A DNA stretch of 64,000 nt from JAFDWI01 sp964544305 (GTDB lineage: Bacteria > Actinomycetota > Acidimicrobiia > Acidimicrobiales > Iamiaceae): contig CAZJAZ010000004.1 in the NCBI GenBank assembly GCA_964544305.1, positions 65,073 to 129,072 on the forward strand, in the 5' to 3' direction. Every line of letters starts with the position of its first letter. Position 1 is the first letter of the stretch. This document shows positions 25,339 through 34,389 of this stretch, in pieces. The notes under the pieces are model-generated. The model was not told where the DNA came from. It was given only the letters and a program-made list of their open reading frames with translations, and did no database searches. Position numbers and translations under genes: made by a program.

Positions 25339-26271
25339 GTGTCTTTCAGTGTCATTGCAGGCGTGCACGTCGAGCAGGTCGGATCTGAGTATCTGATCTT
25401 GATTCCGGGTCAACCTGATGTATTGCGCCTAGTCGGTGATCAAGCCGCAGCGTTCGATCTGGCACGAAACCAGGTCGCCTCGGTGCCCGAAACCCTTGAG
25501 AGCGCGATGGCCGGGCTGATCGAACTGGGCATTGTGGAAAGCTCGACGTGGAGCCGACGGCGAGTTATTCAACTCGGTGGCGCGGCGGCAGCCGCTTCGA
25601 TCGCGGTGATCGCCCTCCCCTCGGTGAGTGCCGCCGCGTCAACAACAACCACCATCGCAACCACGGTCCCACCCGTCGCCAACAACCTTTACATTGCCAA
25701 CTACAGCGGCAACTCGGTGAGCAAATGGGACGGCACCACCCTCACCACCCCAATCACCGGCCTCAGCGGCCCATATAGGCTCGCATTCGACTCCACCGGC
25801 AACCTCTTTATTACCAACGCCATCAGCAATACGGTGAGCAAATGGGACGGCACCACCCTCACCACCGCCATATCAAGTGGCCTCAACTATCCGGCCGGGC
25901 TCGCATTCGACACCAGTGGCAATCTCTACATTGCGAACTACAACGGTAACTCGGTGAGCAAATGGGATGGCACCACCCTCACCACCGCTATCTCGAGTGG
26001 CCTCAGCGGGCCAAGCGGGCTCGCATTCGACGCCAGTGGCAACCTTTATATCTCCAACATCGGCAATACGGTGAGCAAATGGGATGGCACCACGCTTTCC
26101 ACCGCCATCTCAAGCGGCCTCAACTACCCGAGCGGGCTCGCATTCGACACCAGCGGCAACCTCTACATCGCCAACTACAACGGCAATACGGTGAGTAAAT
26201 GGGATGGCACCACCCTCACCACTCCCATCACCGGACTCAACGCCCCGTCCGGGCTCGCGTTTGCCCCTTGA
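25339..26271 (+). CDS. PqqD-like domain / Tat signal / NHL-repeat fusion protein
   Basis: This 310-residue protein starts at a GTG with GGGAG upstream. Residues 1-72 resemble a PqqD-like winged helix (EYLILIPGQPDVLRLVGDQ, then LESAMAGLIELGIVES). An internal twin-arginine motif SRRRVIQLGG near residue 73 precedes a hydrophobic stretch and an ASA-type cleavage region. After a Thr-rich linker come five 39-40-residue repeats of the NHL/beta-propeller type (NLYIAN, VSKWDGTTLTT, GLAFD-SG). PqqD-like domains bind leader peptides in RiPP pathways; here it would be cytoplasmic while the propeller is exported. No RiPP enzyme lies nearby. The role is unknown. Confidence 0.75.
   Translation: MSFSVIAGVHVEQVGSEYLILIPGQPDVLRLVGDQAAAFDLARNQVASVPETLESAMAGLIELGIVESSTWSRRRVIQLGGAAAAASIAVIALPSVSAAASTTTTIATTVPPVANNLYIANYSGNSVSKWDGTTLTTPITGLSGPYRLAFDSTGNLFITNAISNTVSKWDGTTLTTAISSGLNYPAGLAFDTSGNLYIANYNGNSVSKWDGTTLTTAISSGLSGPSGLAFDASGNLYISNIGNTVSKWDGTTLSTAISSGLNYPSGLAFDTSGNLYIANYNGNTVSKWDGTTLTTPITGLNAPSGLAFAP
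25680..26262 (+). repeat. Tandem 117-120 bp coding repeats
   Basis: Five in-frame units encode NHL-type repeats. Segments such as GTGAGCAAATGGGACGGCAC recur nearly unchanged in each unit, so the repeat is conserved at DNA level as well as protein level. This suggests recent expansion or gene conversion and is a likely place for copy-number variation or assembly collapse. Confidence 0.9.
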
Positions 26272-26309
26272 GCAACGCCCTTGCGGCGTCGCAATAACGG
26301 AGGGTTATT
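26272..26309. terminator. Candidate bidirectional terminator
   Basis: A hairpin (GCAACGCC at 26272-26279 with GGCGTCGC at 26285-26292, one mismatch) is followed by a second small one, AATAAC with GTTATT (26293-26309). It lies between two convergent genes. There is no long T run, so strength is uncertain. Confidence 0.45.
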
Positions 26310-27597
26310 TGAGGCGGAACTCGGCGTGGCCGTAACTGCGCAATCGTCGGCGCAACAGGAACGTGATCGGAATATCGGTAATTGGCCGCATCGCCGGTAC
26401 CTTGTTGATCAGCTCAACGGCTTTGAGCCGGCCAATAACCAAAGGTGCGACCAGTGCAACGAGCGCCTGGTCGGCCGCGGTCATCGTCACGCCCATGTCC
26501 GCGGCCTGCTGGCGATCTCCGTTCAAGAAAAATCGAATGAAGAATGCGGTTGAAAAGCTTTTCTCAATTGTCTCTGCGATCCGATTGGGGATGGAGTGAT
26601 CCGGGCGCAAATACGCATCCATAGTGGAGCGCACTAGTTCGCCACAGGTCGCGTCATCAAAACCTTTGCGCAATGTCGCTGCGCGACCAAGAAACACCTT
26701 GATCAGTTCGTGCGCATTGGTGGGCAATAACTCCTCCGGAAGACCCAGCAAGTAGCAGCGATAACGGGACAGTTCGATCTGGGCACGTTCTTCATCATTG
26801 AAATCCTCTCTGCCGGATCGCACGACGTTGGCCGCAATCAAGAACGCACCGATGAGTCCCGCGGGCATCTGATCAACCTGAGGAACCGGCACGCCAAAGC
26901 GTGCTTGATCCCAACGCTTGGATTTCACGAGCACGTTGTAACGAACCATCGAGTGCATCAGGCGCACCATGGCAGCCGCATGAAAGCCTGCACCGTCACG
27001 TTTCAATCCGTCAGGCAAAACTGTTGTCGCGAAGAACGCGGCCGTGTCATTGACACGTTTTGCCGCCCGCTTGTCTGAAAGGGAACCGTTCATGGCCATT
27101 GGAAGCGCCGCGTACTCGTTGAGGAACGTGGCAAGGAATGCGCCACGAATTGCATACGGGGAAGCAAGGGCAGCAGAAACCCGCTCTGCTCGCGCCCCAC
27201 GTTCGGCGAGAGGAAGATCAATCCAGTCAGGGACGGCTTCCATATGCGCCATGAATGCGATCAACTCATCAGGGGCGTCGTCAATTGAATCAACGCCGTC
27301 ACGGCAGGCGAGATGCACCATCTCGATGAGGCGTTGCATGCCGTAGTCGGGCATGCGTGCAACGTAAGAGTCACAGATCACATCGCCAAGCATCGTGGCA
27401 ATCGACATCAGTTCAATGAGGTCCGCGTCCTCAAAGAGCTCGGCCCGGGTGACCTTGACATGGGGTGGCAAGTCAGTTTCCGCATCAGGTTCAAGCGCGA
27501 GGCGCTCAGGGATCGCATCAAAGTCAATTGCGCCGTACATACCGGGAAGATCGTTGCGTTGTTTTTTGACCCGGGCGGCCAATGTTGCGTTCGACAT
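26305..27597 (-). CDS. Oxygenase MpaB/rubber-oxygenase (Lcp-like, DUF2236) family protein
   Basis: This 430-residue all-helical protein carries the signature of the MpaB/latex-clearing-protein domain: FHAAAMVRLMHSMVRYNVL near residue 220, where His is the expected axial heme ligand, and the later WDQARFGVPVPQVDQM. Members oxidatively cleave isoprenoid double bonds or have unknown oxygenase roles. No signal peptide, so a cytoplasmic role is likely, unlike secreted Lcp. It is divergent from the BVMO-SDR fusion across a shared palindrome. Confidence 0.8.
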   Translation of the reverse strand: MSNATLAARVKKQRNDLPGMYGAIDFDAIPERLALEPDAETDLPPHVKVTRAELFEDADLIELMSIATMLGDVICDSYVARMPDYGMQRLIEMVHLACRDGVDSIDDAPDELIAFMAHMEAVPDWIDLPLAERGARAERVSAALASPYAIRGAFLATFLNEYAALPMAMNGSLSDKRAAKRVNDTAAFFATTVLPDGLKRDGAGFHAAAMVRLMHSMVRYNVLVKSKRWDQARFGVPVPQVDQMPAGLIGAFLIAANVVRSGREDFNDEERAQIELSRYRCYLLGLPEELLPTNAHELIKVFLGRAATLRKGFDDATCGELVRSTMDAYLRPDHSIPNRIAETIEKSFSTAFFIRFFLNGDRQQAADMGVTMTAADQALVALVAPLVIGRLKAVELINKVPAMRPITDIPITFLLRRRLRSYGHAEFRLK

Positions 27598-27650
27598 GAT
27601 CTGATCGTAGTGACATGCGCCACGAGCACTACACGCGGCCGACGATTTTG

Positions 27651-27665
27651 GTTACCATCGGTAAC
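27651..27665. promoter_or_regulatory. Palindromic operator candidate between mpaB-like and BVMO-SDR genes
   Basis: GTTACC (27651-27656) and GGTAAC (27660-27665) form a perfect 6-base inverted repeat with a 3-base spacer, 54 bases from the divergent start at 27597 and 54 bases before the ATG at 27719. The central placement suggests one regulator, possibly TetR type, controlling both oxygenases. Confidence 0.5.
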
Positions 27666-27718
27666 ACCACTGTCGCCAGAAATTCCAACACGCAGTCACT
27701 GCGGGGAGCTGAACACCA

Positions 27719-30055
27719 ATGGAACACTTCGATGTTGTCATCGTCGGAGCCGGACTCTCCGGAGTCGGCGCAGCCCACTACCTCAAGACGAAATGTCCAT
27801 GGGCGACCTTCACCGTGCTTGAAGCTCGAGATGCCATTGGAGGCACCTGGGATCTCTTCAAGTATCCGGGCATCCGGTCCGATTCGGACATGTACACACT
27901 CGGGTACTCATTTCGCCCATGGCCGGGGCCAACAACCATCGCAGATGGAGCATCGATCCTCCAGTATGTGCGTGACACTGCCGCTCACGACGGCACAGAC
28001 AGCAAGATCCGTTACCACCACAAAGTGACCAAAGCTGACTGGTCAACAGCTGACGCCCAATGGGTCCTTACCGCGCATCGCAGCGACACCGACGAAGACG
28101 TGCAGTTGAGCGCAAACTTCGTGTTCGCCTGCAGCGGCTATTACCGCTACGAAAACGGCTACCAGCCCGACTTCCCAGGCGTCGACACCTACAAGGGTAC
28201 GTTCATCCACCCGCAGTTCTGGCCCGAAGACCTCGACTATGCCGGCAAGAAAATTGTGGTCATCGGCAGCGGCGCAACCGCGATCACGCTTGTGCCGTCG
28301 TTGGCGAAAACAGCGGGTCACGTCACGATGTTGCAGCGGTCACCGACGTACATCACCTCGTTGCCCGACCGGTCGCCAATCGCGAACGTCATGGGGAAAG
28401 CTCTACCAGGAACAATGGGCGGCAATGTCACACGGTGGATGATGGCTCTTGGCACACAAGGCTTCTTCCGTGCGTCACGACTTGCCCCGTCACAAGTACG
28501 CAAGCTGCTCATGAAAGGCGTTGCACTACAACTGCCAAAGGATTATCCGGTCGATGTGCATTTCAACCCGCGGTACAACCCGTGGGATGAGCGGCTGTGC
28601 GTGGTGCCCAATGGTGATCTCTTCAAAGCGATTCGAAGTGGTGCCGCCGACGTGGTCACCGACACCATTGAAACCTTTACCAAAGAAGGTATTCAAACCA
28701 CGTCAGGCGAAGTTCTCGACGCCGACATCGTGGTGTCGGCAACTGGACTTGACCTCGTGTTCATGGGTGGTGTCGAAGCCACGATCGATGGCGAACCAGT
28801 GAACATCGGTGACAAACTCGTCTACAAGGGCATGATGCTCCAAGACGTGCCCAACATCGCGGCAGCTGTTGGTTACACCAACGCATCATGGACACTCAAG
28901 TGTGAACTCACGTGTGACTACGTGACCCGGTTGCTCAATCACATGCACGAAACCGGCATGCGGCAATGCACGCCGCTGAACCTTGACCCGTCGGTGACAG
29001 AACAACCGTTGCTTGGATTGAGTTCGGGTTATGTCACCCGAACCGCAGAGGCATTCCCGAAATCGGGCACGAAATTTCCGTGGCAAGTACATCAGAGCTA
29101 TCTGCGTGACTATTTCGCGACGAAACGAACCAGCATCATCGACAATGCGATGCAGTTCACGAACCCAGATCCGGACGCGCCGCGTCCGATCGCCAAGCCT
29201 CAAGCTGCACGAAACCGTTTTGATGGAAGAGTTGCCGCGATCACCGGTGCGGGCTCAGGAATCGGGCGTGCACTTGCGATTGATCTCGCAGGACGCGGCG
29301 CGGACCTCGCATTGAGTGACATTGACCTTGACGGACTCGCCGAAACTGTTGCACTGTGTGAAGGCCTCGGCGTCAAGATCACGTCCAACCCGCTTGACGT
29401 GGCCGATCGAGCCGCGGTTGAAGTCTGGGCCGACCAAGTCGTTGCTGATCACGGACGCGTGAATTTCATCTTTAACAACGCGGGGGTCGCACTTGGAGCA
29501 ACGGTCGCCGGCGAGTCCTACGAAGACTTCGAATGGTTGATGAACATCAACTTTTGGGGCGTCGTCTATGGGACCAAAGCGTTTTTGCCGCATCTCAAAG
29601 CATCCGGAGACGGGCACATCATCAACATGTCATCGGTGTTCGGACTGATCTCAATTCCCGCGCAAAGCGCCTACAACTCCGCGAAATTCGCGGTGCGTGG
29701 ATTTACCGATTCGCTGCGCATGGAACTCGAAATTGACCCGTGCGGCGTGTCATCGACGACCGTGCATCCTGGTGGCATCAAAACCAACATCGCCCGACGT
29801 GCCCGAATGGATGCGAGTGCCGACGCGCTGACCGGCGGTGGAAGCGGCGACGTCGGGGCAGATTTTGATCGGATCGCGAAGACCACACCAGAAAAAGCTG
29901 CGAAACAAATTCTGGCGGCAGTTGAAGCAAATAAACGCCGAGTGCTTGTTGGCCCCGACGCGAAGATGATCGACCTGGTTGCGAAACTTCCCGCTGGCTT
30001 TTATCAAGAAGTACTGGTCAAAGGGGCTCGCCTCGGCACTCGTGCGGGCCGCTAG
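27719..30055 (+). CDS. Fusion of Baeyer-Villiger-type flavin monooxygenase and short-chain dehydrogenase
   Basis: This 778-residue protein joins two enzymes. Residues 1-490 form an EthA/MymA-like flavin monooxygenase: FAD motif GAGLSG at 10-15, the BVMO fingerprint variant YKGTFIHPQFWP near 160, and NADPH motif GSGATA near 183. Residues 497-778 form a classical SDR: TGAGSGIG near 508, NNAG, and catalytic Ser plus YNSAK. There is no stop or frameshift at the junction. The pair suggests alcohol to ketone oxidation followed by ester or lactone formation in one chain, with NADPH recycling possible. In mycobacteria mymA lies beside an SDR gene, so this looks like a fused version. GGGGA precedes the ATG. 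Confidence 0.9.
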   Translation: MEHFDVVIVGAGLSGVGAAHYLKTKCPWATFTVLEARDAIGGTWDLFKYPGIRSDSDMYTLGYSFRPWPGPTTIADGASILQYVRDTAAHDGTDSKIRYHHKVTKADWSTADAQWVLTAHRSDTDEDVQLSANFVFACSGYYRYENGYQPDFPGVDTYKGTFIHPQFWPEDLDYAGKKIVVIGSGATAITLVPSLAKTAGHVTMLQRSPTYITSLPDRSPIANVMGKALPGTMGGNVTRWMMALGTQGFFRASRLAPSQVRKLLMKGVALQLPKDYPVDVHFNPRYNPWDERLCVVPNGDLFKAIRSGAADVVTDTIETFTKEGIQTTSGEVLDADIVVSATGLDLVFMGGVEATIDGEPVNIGDKLVYKGMMLQDVPNIAAAVGYTNASWTLKCELTCDYVTRLLNHMHETGMRQCTPLNLDPSVTEQPLLGLSSGYVTRTAEAFPKSGTKFPWQVHQSYLRDYFATKRTSIIDNAMQFTNPDPDAPRPIAKPQAARNRFDGRVAAITGAGSGIGRALAIDLAGRGADLALSDIDLDGLAETVALCEGLGVKITSNPLDVADRAAVEVWADQVVADHGRVNFIFNNAGVALGATVAGESYEDFEWLMNINFWGVVYGTKAFLPHLKASGDGHIINMSSVFGLISIPAQSAYNSAKFAVRGFTDSLRMELEIDPCGVSSTTVHPGGIKTNIARRARMDASADALTGGGSGDVGADFDRIAKTTPEKAAKQILAAVEANKRRVLVGPDAKMIDLVAKLPAGFYQEVLVKGARLGTRAGR

Positions 30056-30073
30056 CAGGTTAGATTCCTATTG

Positions 30074-32023
30074 GTGAGTCGAGGGGAACCGGAAGCAGCG
30101 CCGCGCAAACTCAAACACATCCCGGGTCTTGATGGCTTGCGAGGGCTTGCGGTTGCCGCGGTCGTGCTGTTCCATGGCGGCTATCTCAACGGTGGCTACC
30201 TGGGGGTTGATCTCTTTTTTGTGCTGTCCGGGTTCTTGATCACGTCCCTGCTCGTACTCGAAGTGGATGGGACCAAGACCATTGGGCTTGTGCGATTTTG
30301 GGGGCGCCGTGCAAAACGACTCCTGCCCGCACTTGGAGTCATGCTTATTGGAGTTGCAATCTACGCTGCAGTTCTCGCTGACTCTGGTGAGTTGCATCGG
30401 ATCCGGTGGGATGGGGTGGCAACACTCTTGTATGTCGCGAATTGGCGTGAGATTTTTACCAAAGCGGATTATTGGTCGCTCTATAGTGCCCCGTCACCGC
30501 TCATGCATACGTGGAGTCTCGCGATCGAAGAGCAGTTCTATTTGTTGTGGCCATTGGTCCTAGGCGGTGTGATCTGGATTGTCCACCACCGCCACACTGT
30601 CAGCGAGTCGGATCTTGGCAATAGAAGATTCCGACAAAATCTAGTTGTCGTCATCGTTGGAGCCTCGGCACTCTCATTTGGGTTACAAGCATTCTGGCAG
30701 CATCTGCGAGGTTGGAATCGCGTCTATTACGGGACCGATACACGGGCGCTTGCACTCCTTGTTGGTGCACTCGTCGCCGTTGGCGGTGAATCGGTGCAGC
30801 GGCTTGATAGACGATGTGGCCGGTTTGGGTTGAACGTAATCGGTGTACCTGGGATGGTCATTCTCGGGGTGGCATGGGTGACCTTTGATGGAAAATCGTG
30901 GTTTGTGCAACACGGCGGTCTCGCGTTGGTTTCGCTGGCTGCGGCGGGTGTTGTTGCGACAGTTGTACATCGTGAGCATTCGCTTCTCGCTTCCATTGTG
31001 GCGTGGAAACCGCTTCGGCTTCTCGGGCTGATTAGCTACGGCGTGTACCTCTATCACTGGCCGATTTTTGTCGCCCTCACCGAACAACGAGTACATCTGA
31101 GTGGCCCCGCACTTTTTGGTGCTCGGATGATCGTCACGCTCGCAGTATCAGTCGTGTCGTACCGTTTCGTCGAACAGCCAATCCGACACAGTGCACGTTG
31201 GCCGCTTCGGCGGAGTTTGGTTGTGCCATCTGGCGCGTTTGCAACGGTGCTGGTACTGGTCGTGGTTTCAACCGCAGGTGCGATTCACAACAATGCAGCT
31301 GACATTTCTGCGGAGGCCTTGGCCAAAGCCAAGTCATCGGCGACATCGAACGATCCGACCGTCATGGTCATTGGTGATTCGGTCGGCATGTATCTCGTCC
31401 TTGACGGGTTGAAACATGTCAAAACACAACCGCCCATTAACCTGATCAACGACACATACGTTGGATGTGAATACCCACCCGCACCAAAACTGATTGATTT
31501 TGGCGGGAATCATTCGACTGCCCGCTCGTGTGAGCGCAAATGGCAAGAAGTGGTGGCCGCGTATGGCGTTGACCACGTGATCTACATTCGGACCGGCCTA
31601 TCAGCCGCGCGGGAGTACGTAAATGGCACGTGGATGCAGACATGTTCGTCGGCATTCGCGACCTACTATCGCGAACAATTGTCGAAACAGATTGAAGGTT
31701 TTGCCACTCGCGGGGCACGTACGGTTCTCGTTACGTCACTTCCATCGCTGCTCCGTGTCATGGGCGAGCCCAAACATGCGCGGAGATACTGGTCGACGGT
31801 CGAGTGCGGCAATAACGTGTTGCGCGACGTTGCTCGAGAGTATCCAAAGAAGGTGGTACTCGTTGATCTGTACAAGAAATTTTGTCCAAGGGAGTTGGAC
31901 TGTGCAACGACGTGGCGAGGAGAAACGCTTCGCCAAGATACGACACATTACCGAGGGCGATCAGCCGAACTCATCGCGGCACTCATCCTCAACAATGCGG
32001 GCATACAAGCTCATCCCAAATAG
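30074..32023 (+). CDS. Acyltransferase 3 family protein with SGNH domain (OafA-like)
   Basis: This roughly 649-residue membrane protein starts with the acyltransferase-3 signature IPGLDGLRGLAVAAVVLFH, then GVDLFFVLSGFLITSLL and FWGRRAKRLLPAL; a further conserved HTWSLAIEEQFYLLWP lies near residue 145. About ten helices are followed by an outside SGNH domain with nucleophile motif VMVIGDSVGMYL near 430 and the catalytic Asp-His in DTTHYRG near 622. Such proteins O-acylate envelope glycans or lipids. The start may be the GTG at 30074 or the TTG one codon earlier. It follows the BVMO-SDR gene after only 18 bases. Confidence 0.9.
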   Translation: MSRGEPEAAPRKLKHIPGLDGLRGLAVAAVVLFHGGYLNGGYLGVDLFFVLSGFLITSLLVLEVDGTKTIGLVRFWGRRAKRLLPALGVMLIGVAIYAAVLADSGELHRIRWDGVATLLYVANWREIFTKADYWSLYSAPSPLMHTWSLAIEEQFYLLWPLVLGGVIWIVHHRHTVSESDLGNRRFRQNLVVVIVGASALSFGLQAFWQHLRGWNRVYYGTDTRALALLVGALVAVGGESVQRLDRRCGRFGLNVIGVPGMVILGVAWVTFDGKSWFVQHGGLALVSLAAAGVVATVVHREHSLLASIVAWKPLRLLGLISYGVYLYHWPIFVALTEQRVHLSGPALFGARMIVTLAVSVVSYRFVEQPIRHSARWPLRRSLVVPSGAFATVLVLVVVSTAGAIHNNAADISAEALAKAKSSATSNDPTVMVIGDSVGMYLVLDGLKHVKTQPPINLINDTYVGCEYPPAPKLIDFGGNHSTARSCERKWQEVVAAYGVDHVIYIRTGLSAAREYVNGTWMQTCSSAFATYYREQLSKQIEGFATRGARTVLVTSLPSLLRVMGEPKHARRYWSTVECGNNVLRDVAREYPKKVVLVDLYKKFCPRELDCATTWRGETLRQDTTHYRGRSAELIAALILNNAGIQAHPK

Positions 32024-32057
32024 GTCGAGGCCAATTATGGTCGGCTAGAAAAAAGGC

Positions 32058-32882
32058 ATGAGCGACTGGGAGCTTGAGCAGGGAACAACGCTTGTCGATG
32101 CGGGTGATGGGGCTGTTTTTCACGGAGACGTGGACCCAGGCTGGACGGTCGGTGGCAAACCAAACGGCGGATATTTGCTCGTCATGATTGGTCGAGCGTG
32201 CGGTCTCGCACTGGAACATGCGGGGAGTAGCCATCGTGACCCATTGGCAGCAACCGCTCACTATTTGCGTGCTCCTGATATTGGTCCGGTCACGATCACG
32301 TGCAATGTTTTGCGAGTCGGGCGAAGCGCATCACAGGTCCACGCAACGCTTATCCAAGAAAACGCCGCATGTGTTGACGCCACGTTCACGCTTGGCACCC
32401 TCCCCGAGAACCCGGAGCCGCCCTTTTGGACCACCCGAGAACTTTTCGATGTGGCCCCGTACGACGAGTGTCATCGCATCCCCGCCGAGCGTGACGGTTC
32501 GCCGTTTGTGGTGCCGATCATGGACCGTTCCGACCTTCGCTTAGATCCCGCTGTCTTAGGTTTCGCGCTGGGCAAACCGTCGGGCGATGCGAACCTTCGT
32601 GGTTGGATCAGCTTCGCGGATGGCCGGCCCGCTGATCCGCTCGGCTTGCTTTTCTTTTGTGATGCGCTCCCACCCGCAACGTTCGAACTCGTGCCGACAG
32701 GATGGGTGCCAACACTGTCACTCAGCGTTTACGTTCGGGCACGGCCTGTTCCAGGGCCGCTTCGCATTTGCCAAAGTGCACATGCAATCGATGACGGACG
32801 TGTGGACGAAACCTGTGAAGTGTGGGACGCGTCAGGTCGTCTCGTCGCTCAGGCCACCCAACTCGCTGGCATTCGCATCTGA
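32058..32882 (+). CDS. Thioesterase family protein (4HBT_3-like)
   Basis: This 274-residue double-hotdog protein has WTVGGKPNGGYLLVMIGRA near residue 30, AATAHYLRAPDIGPVTI, and a C-terminal SVYVRARPVPGPLR and VWDASGRLVAQATQLAG, the recurrent pattern of actinobacterial acyl-CoA thioesterase-like proteins. It is related to but distinct from the thioesterase at 20642. The last 51 bases overlap the convergent DUF1269 gene. It lies 34 bases after the acyltransferase and may share its transcript. Confidence 0.82.
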   Translation: MSDWELEQGTTLVDAGDGAVFHGDVDPGWTVGGKPNGGYLLVMIGRACGLALEHAGSSHRDPLAATAHYLRAPDIGPVTITCNVLRVGRSASQVHATLIQENAACVDATFTLGTLPENPEPPFWTTRELFDVAPYDECHRIPAERDGSPFVVPIMDRSDLRLDPAVLGFALGKPSGDANLRGWISFADGRPADPLGLLFFCDALPPATFELVPTGWVPTLSLSVYVRARPVPGPLRICQSAHAIDDGRVDETCEVWDASGRLVAQATQLAGIRI

Positions 32883-33404
32883 TGACTGGCCGACCGCTTC
32901 TTTGAGCCGTCGCACTGTATCGGCATCCAAGCTCGTTGAGACCACCTCAGCTCCAGGAAAACGCGCGGCTTCCGCGACGAGCGCATTGCGATCCACGTCG
33001 TCAACCAGCAAAGCCAAAATCGTGGTACTTGGTTGAATCGCACTACGGAACCATGCCACCCACTCATCTGAGATGCCCAGATCGACCGCTCGCGCGGTGA
33101 GCGCCCCGGCGCCCGCGCCAACGGCAGCCCCGGCCGCCCATCCGATTGGCCCGCCGAGGACCAGTCCAAACAAACCAATCCACATCGCGCCAGACACCGC
33201 TGAACGCCCCGGTGTTGGGTCAATGGTCTCGTGCACACTCACCTTCCCATTCGCGTCATCCACGATCAACACGGCGTCTTTGAGGACGAGTTTTTCTGAT
33301 GCGGCTAAGCCTTGCACCGCGGTCAGAAACTCTTGCGCCCGAAAAGTTGTAGGAAAAGCAATGCCGACCAAGATGCCGGTGGTGGACTCGTCAAGTTGAC
33401 CCAT
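32832..33404 (-). CDS. DUF1269-family membrane-associated protein
   Basis: This 190-residue protein has the DUF1269 arrangement: an N-terminal ferredoxin-like segment (ILVGIAFPTTFRAQEFLTAV, DAVLIVDDANGKVSVHET), a Gly/Ala-rich hydrophobic hairpin (GLFGLVLGGPIGWAAGAAVG), then ISDEWVAWFRSAIQPSTTIL and a last domain. The Gly-rich hairpin resembles glycine-zipper membrane segments. No enzymatic role is known to me. It overlaps the thioesterase 3' end on the other strand. Confidence 0.78.
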   Translation of the reverse strand: MGQLDESTTGILVGIAFPTTFRAQEFLTAVQGLAASEKLVLKDAVLIVDDANGKVSVHETIDPTPGRSAVSGAMWIGLFGLVLGGPIGWAAGAAVGAGAGALTARAVDLGISDEWVAWFRSAIQPSTTILALLVDDVDRNALVAEAARFPGAEVVSTSLDADTVRRLKEAVGQSSDANASELGGLSDETT

Positions 33405-33475
33405 AGACTGAGGCTACCGAACGATTCGATCACACGCGGTGTAGCGTTCTGTGCACGCCGCAATGCAAGGGGTAC

Positions 33476-34384
33476 ATGATGCGCCACACCATTCGCACAC
33501 GGGCAGGTCTCGTCGCTGTTACCGCACTGATCGCGGCGCCAGTCTTTACCGGGTGTACGGCCAACGTTGGTGGCACAACGCAAGTTGGTTCTGCGGCTTC
33601 GCAGGGCAACACGGCAAACTCCTCGGCTAAGGCCAACGCCTCGGCCAAGGTCCTGCCGGTCACGCTGAACCTTGCTGATACTGCAAAAGCGGTCAACGCG
33701 CAGCGCTACGTTCGGGTCAAGGTCACCGTGGATGCGTCTTTTGGTGGCATGGCAAGCGGTTCAATGGCGACCACGGTCACCGAAGACACCAAGACGGGCA
33801 ATGTTGAAGCGACCGGCTCGTTTACGGAGATGGCTGGGGAGAATGACAGCGATTTGTCGCTCGGCGACTACACGCTGCGAGTCGTTGACGGCGTGGTCTA
33901 TCTCCGCATGGCCTCCATGGATAAATGGATGAAAGTTGACGCAAACTTTCCCGGCACGAATCTTGCCGACCATCCATTGACGGCCCAAAGTTTGCTTGAC
34001 GGGTTTGCCAAATCCGGTGTGAAGATGACGAAGTCGGGAACCGTAACCCAGAACGGGAAAACGCTGACCCGCTATACCGGCACATTCAGCATGGATGACC
34101 TGTTTGCGTCAATGAAGGGCGACGGCGCAGAACTTCAAGAGTTCCTCGACAACGGAGCAAACGCAGCAAATGCCCAAGCAACCGCCACGATGTTGGTTGA
34201 CACTTCGGGTAAGCCAGTCCAGGTGAAAGTTGATGCATCGGTGGGAGACGAACACAAAGGCAGTTTTGGTTTGACGGTTGATTTCCTTGCGGTCACCGAC
34301 ACTCCAGACATTGCGGCGCCTCCTGCTTCGGAAATCACTGATCTCAAATCTGGTCTTGAAGGCATGCTTGCCGGTGGGAACTGA
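33476..34384 (+). CDS. Lipoprotein of the LppX/LprG-like type
   Basis: This 302-residue lipoprotein has a basic N-terminus, hydrophobic stretch and lipobox VFTGC near residue 27, then a Ser/Ala/Asn linker. The mature domain alternates beta-strands (YVRVKVTVDASFGGM, YTLRVVDGVVYLRM, MWMK-like DKWMKVDANF) and ends with a DUF2092/LppX-like sheet. Such lipoproteins carry or chaperone lipids at the cell surface. AAGGGG lies upstream of the ATG at 33476. The stop is five bases before the second assembly gap. Confidence 0.75.
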   Translation: MMRHTIRTRAGLVAVTALIAAPVFTGCTANVGGTTQVGSAASQGNTANSSAKANASAKVLPVTLNLADTAKAVNAQRYVRVKVTVDASFGGMASGSMATTVTEDTKTGNVEATGSFTEMAGENDSDLSLGDYTLRVVDGVVYLRMASMDKWMKVDANFPGTNLADHPLTAQSLLDGFAKSGVKMTKSGTVTQNGKTLTRYTGTFSMDDLFASMKGDGAELQEFLDNGANAANAQATATMLVDTSGKPVQVKVDASVGDEHKGSFGLTVDFLAVTDTPDIAAPPASEITDLKSGLEGMLAGGN

Positions 34385-34389
34385 CGTCG

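Noticed and set aside
25680..26262. CRISPR-like array
   Set aside because: The repeats are long (117-120 bases), in frame, and encode NHL-type protein repeats without spacers.
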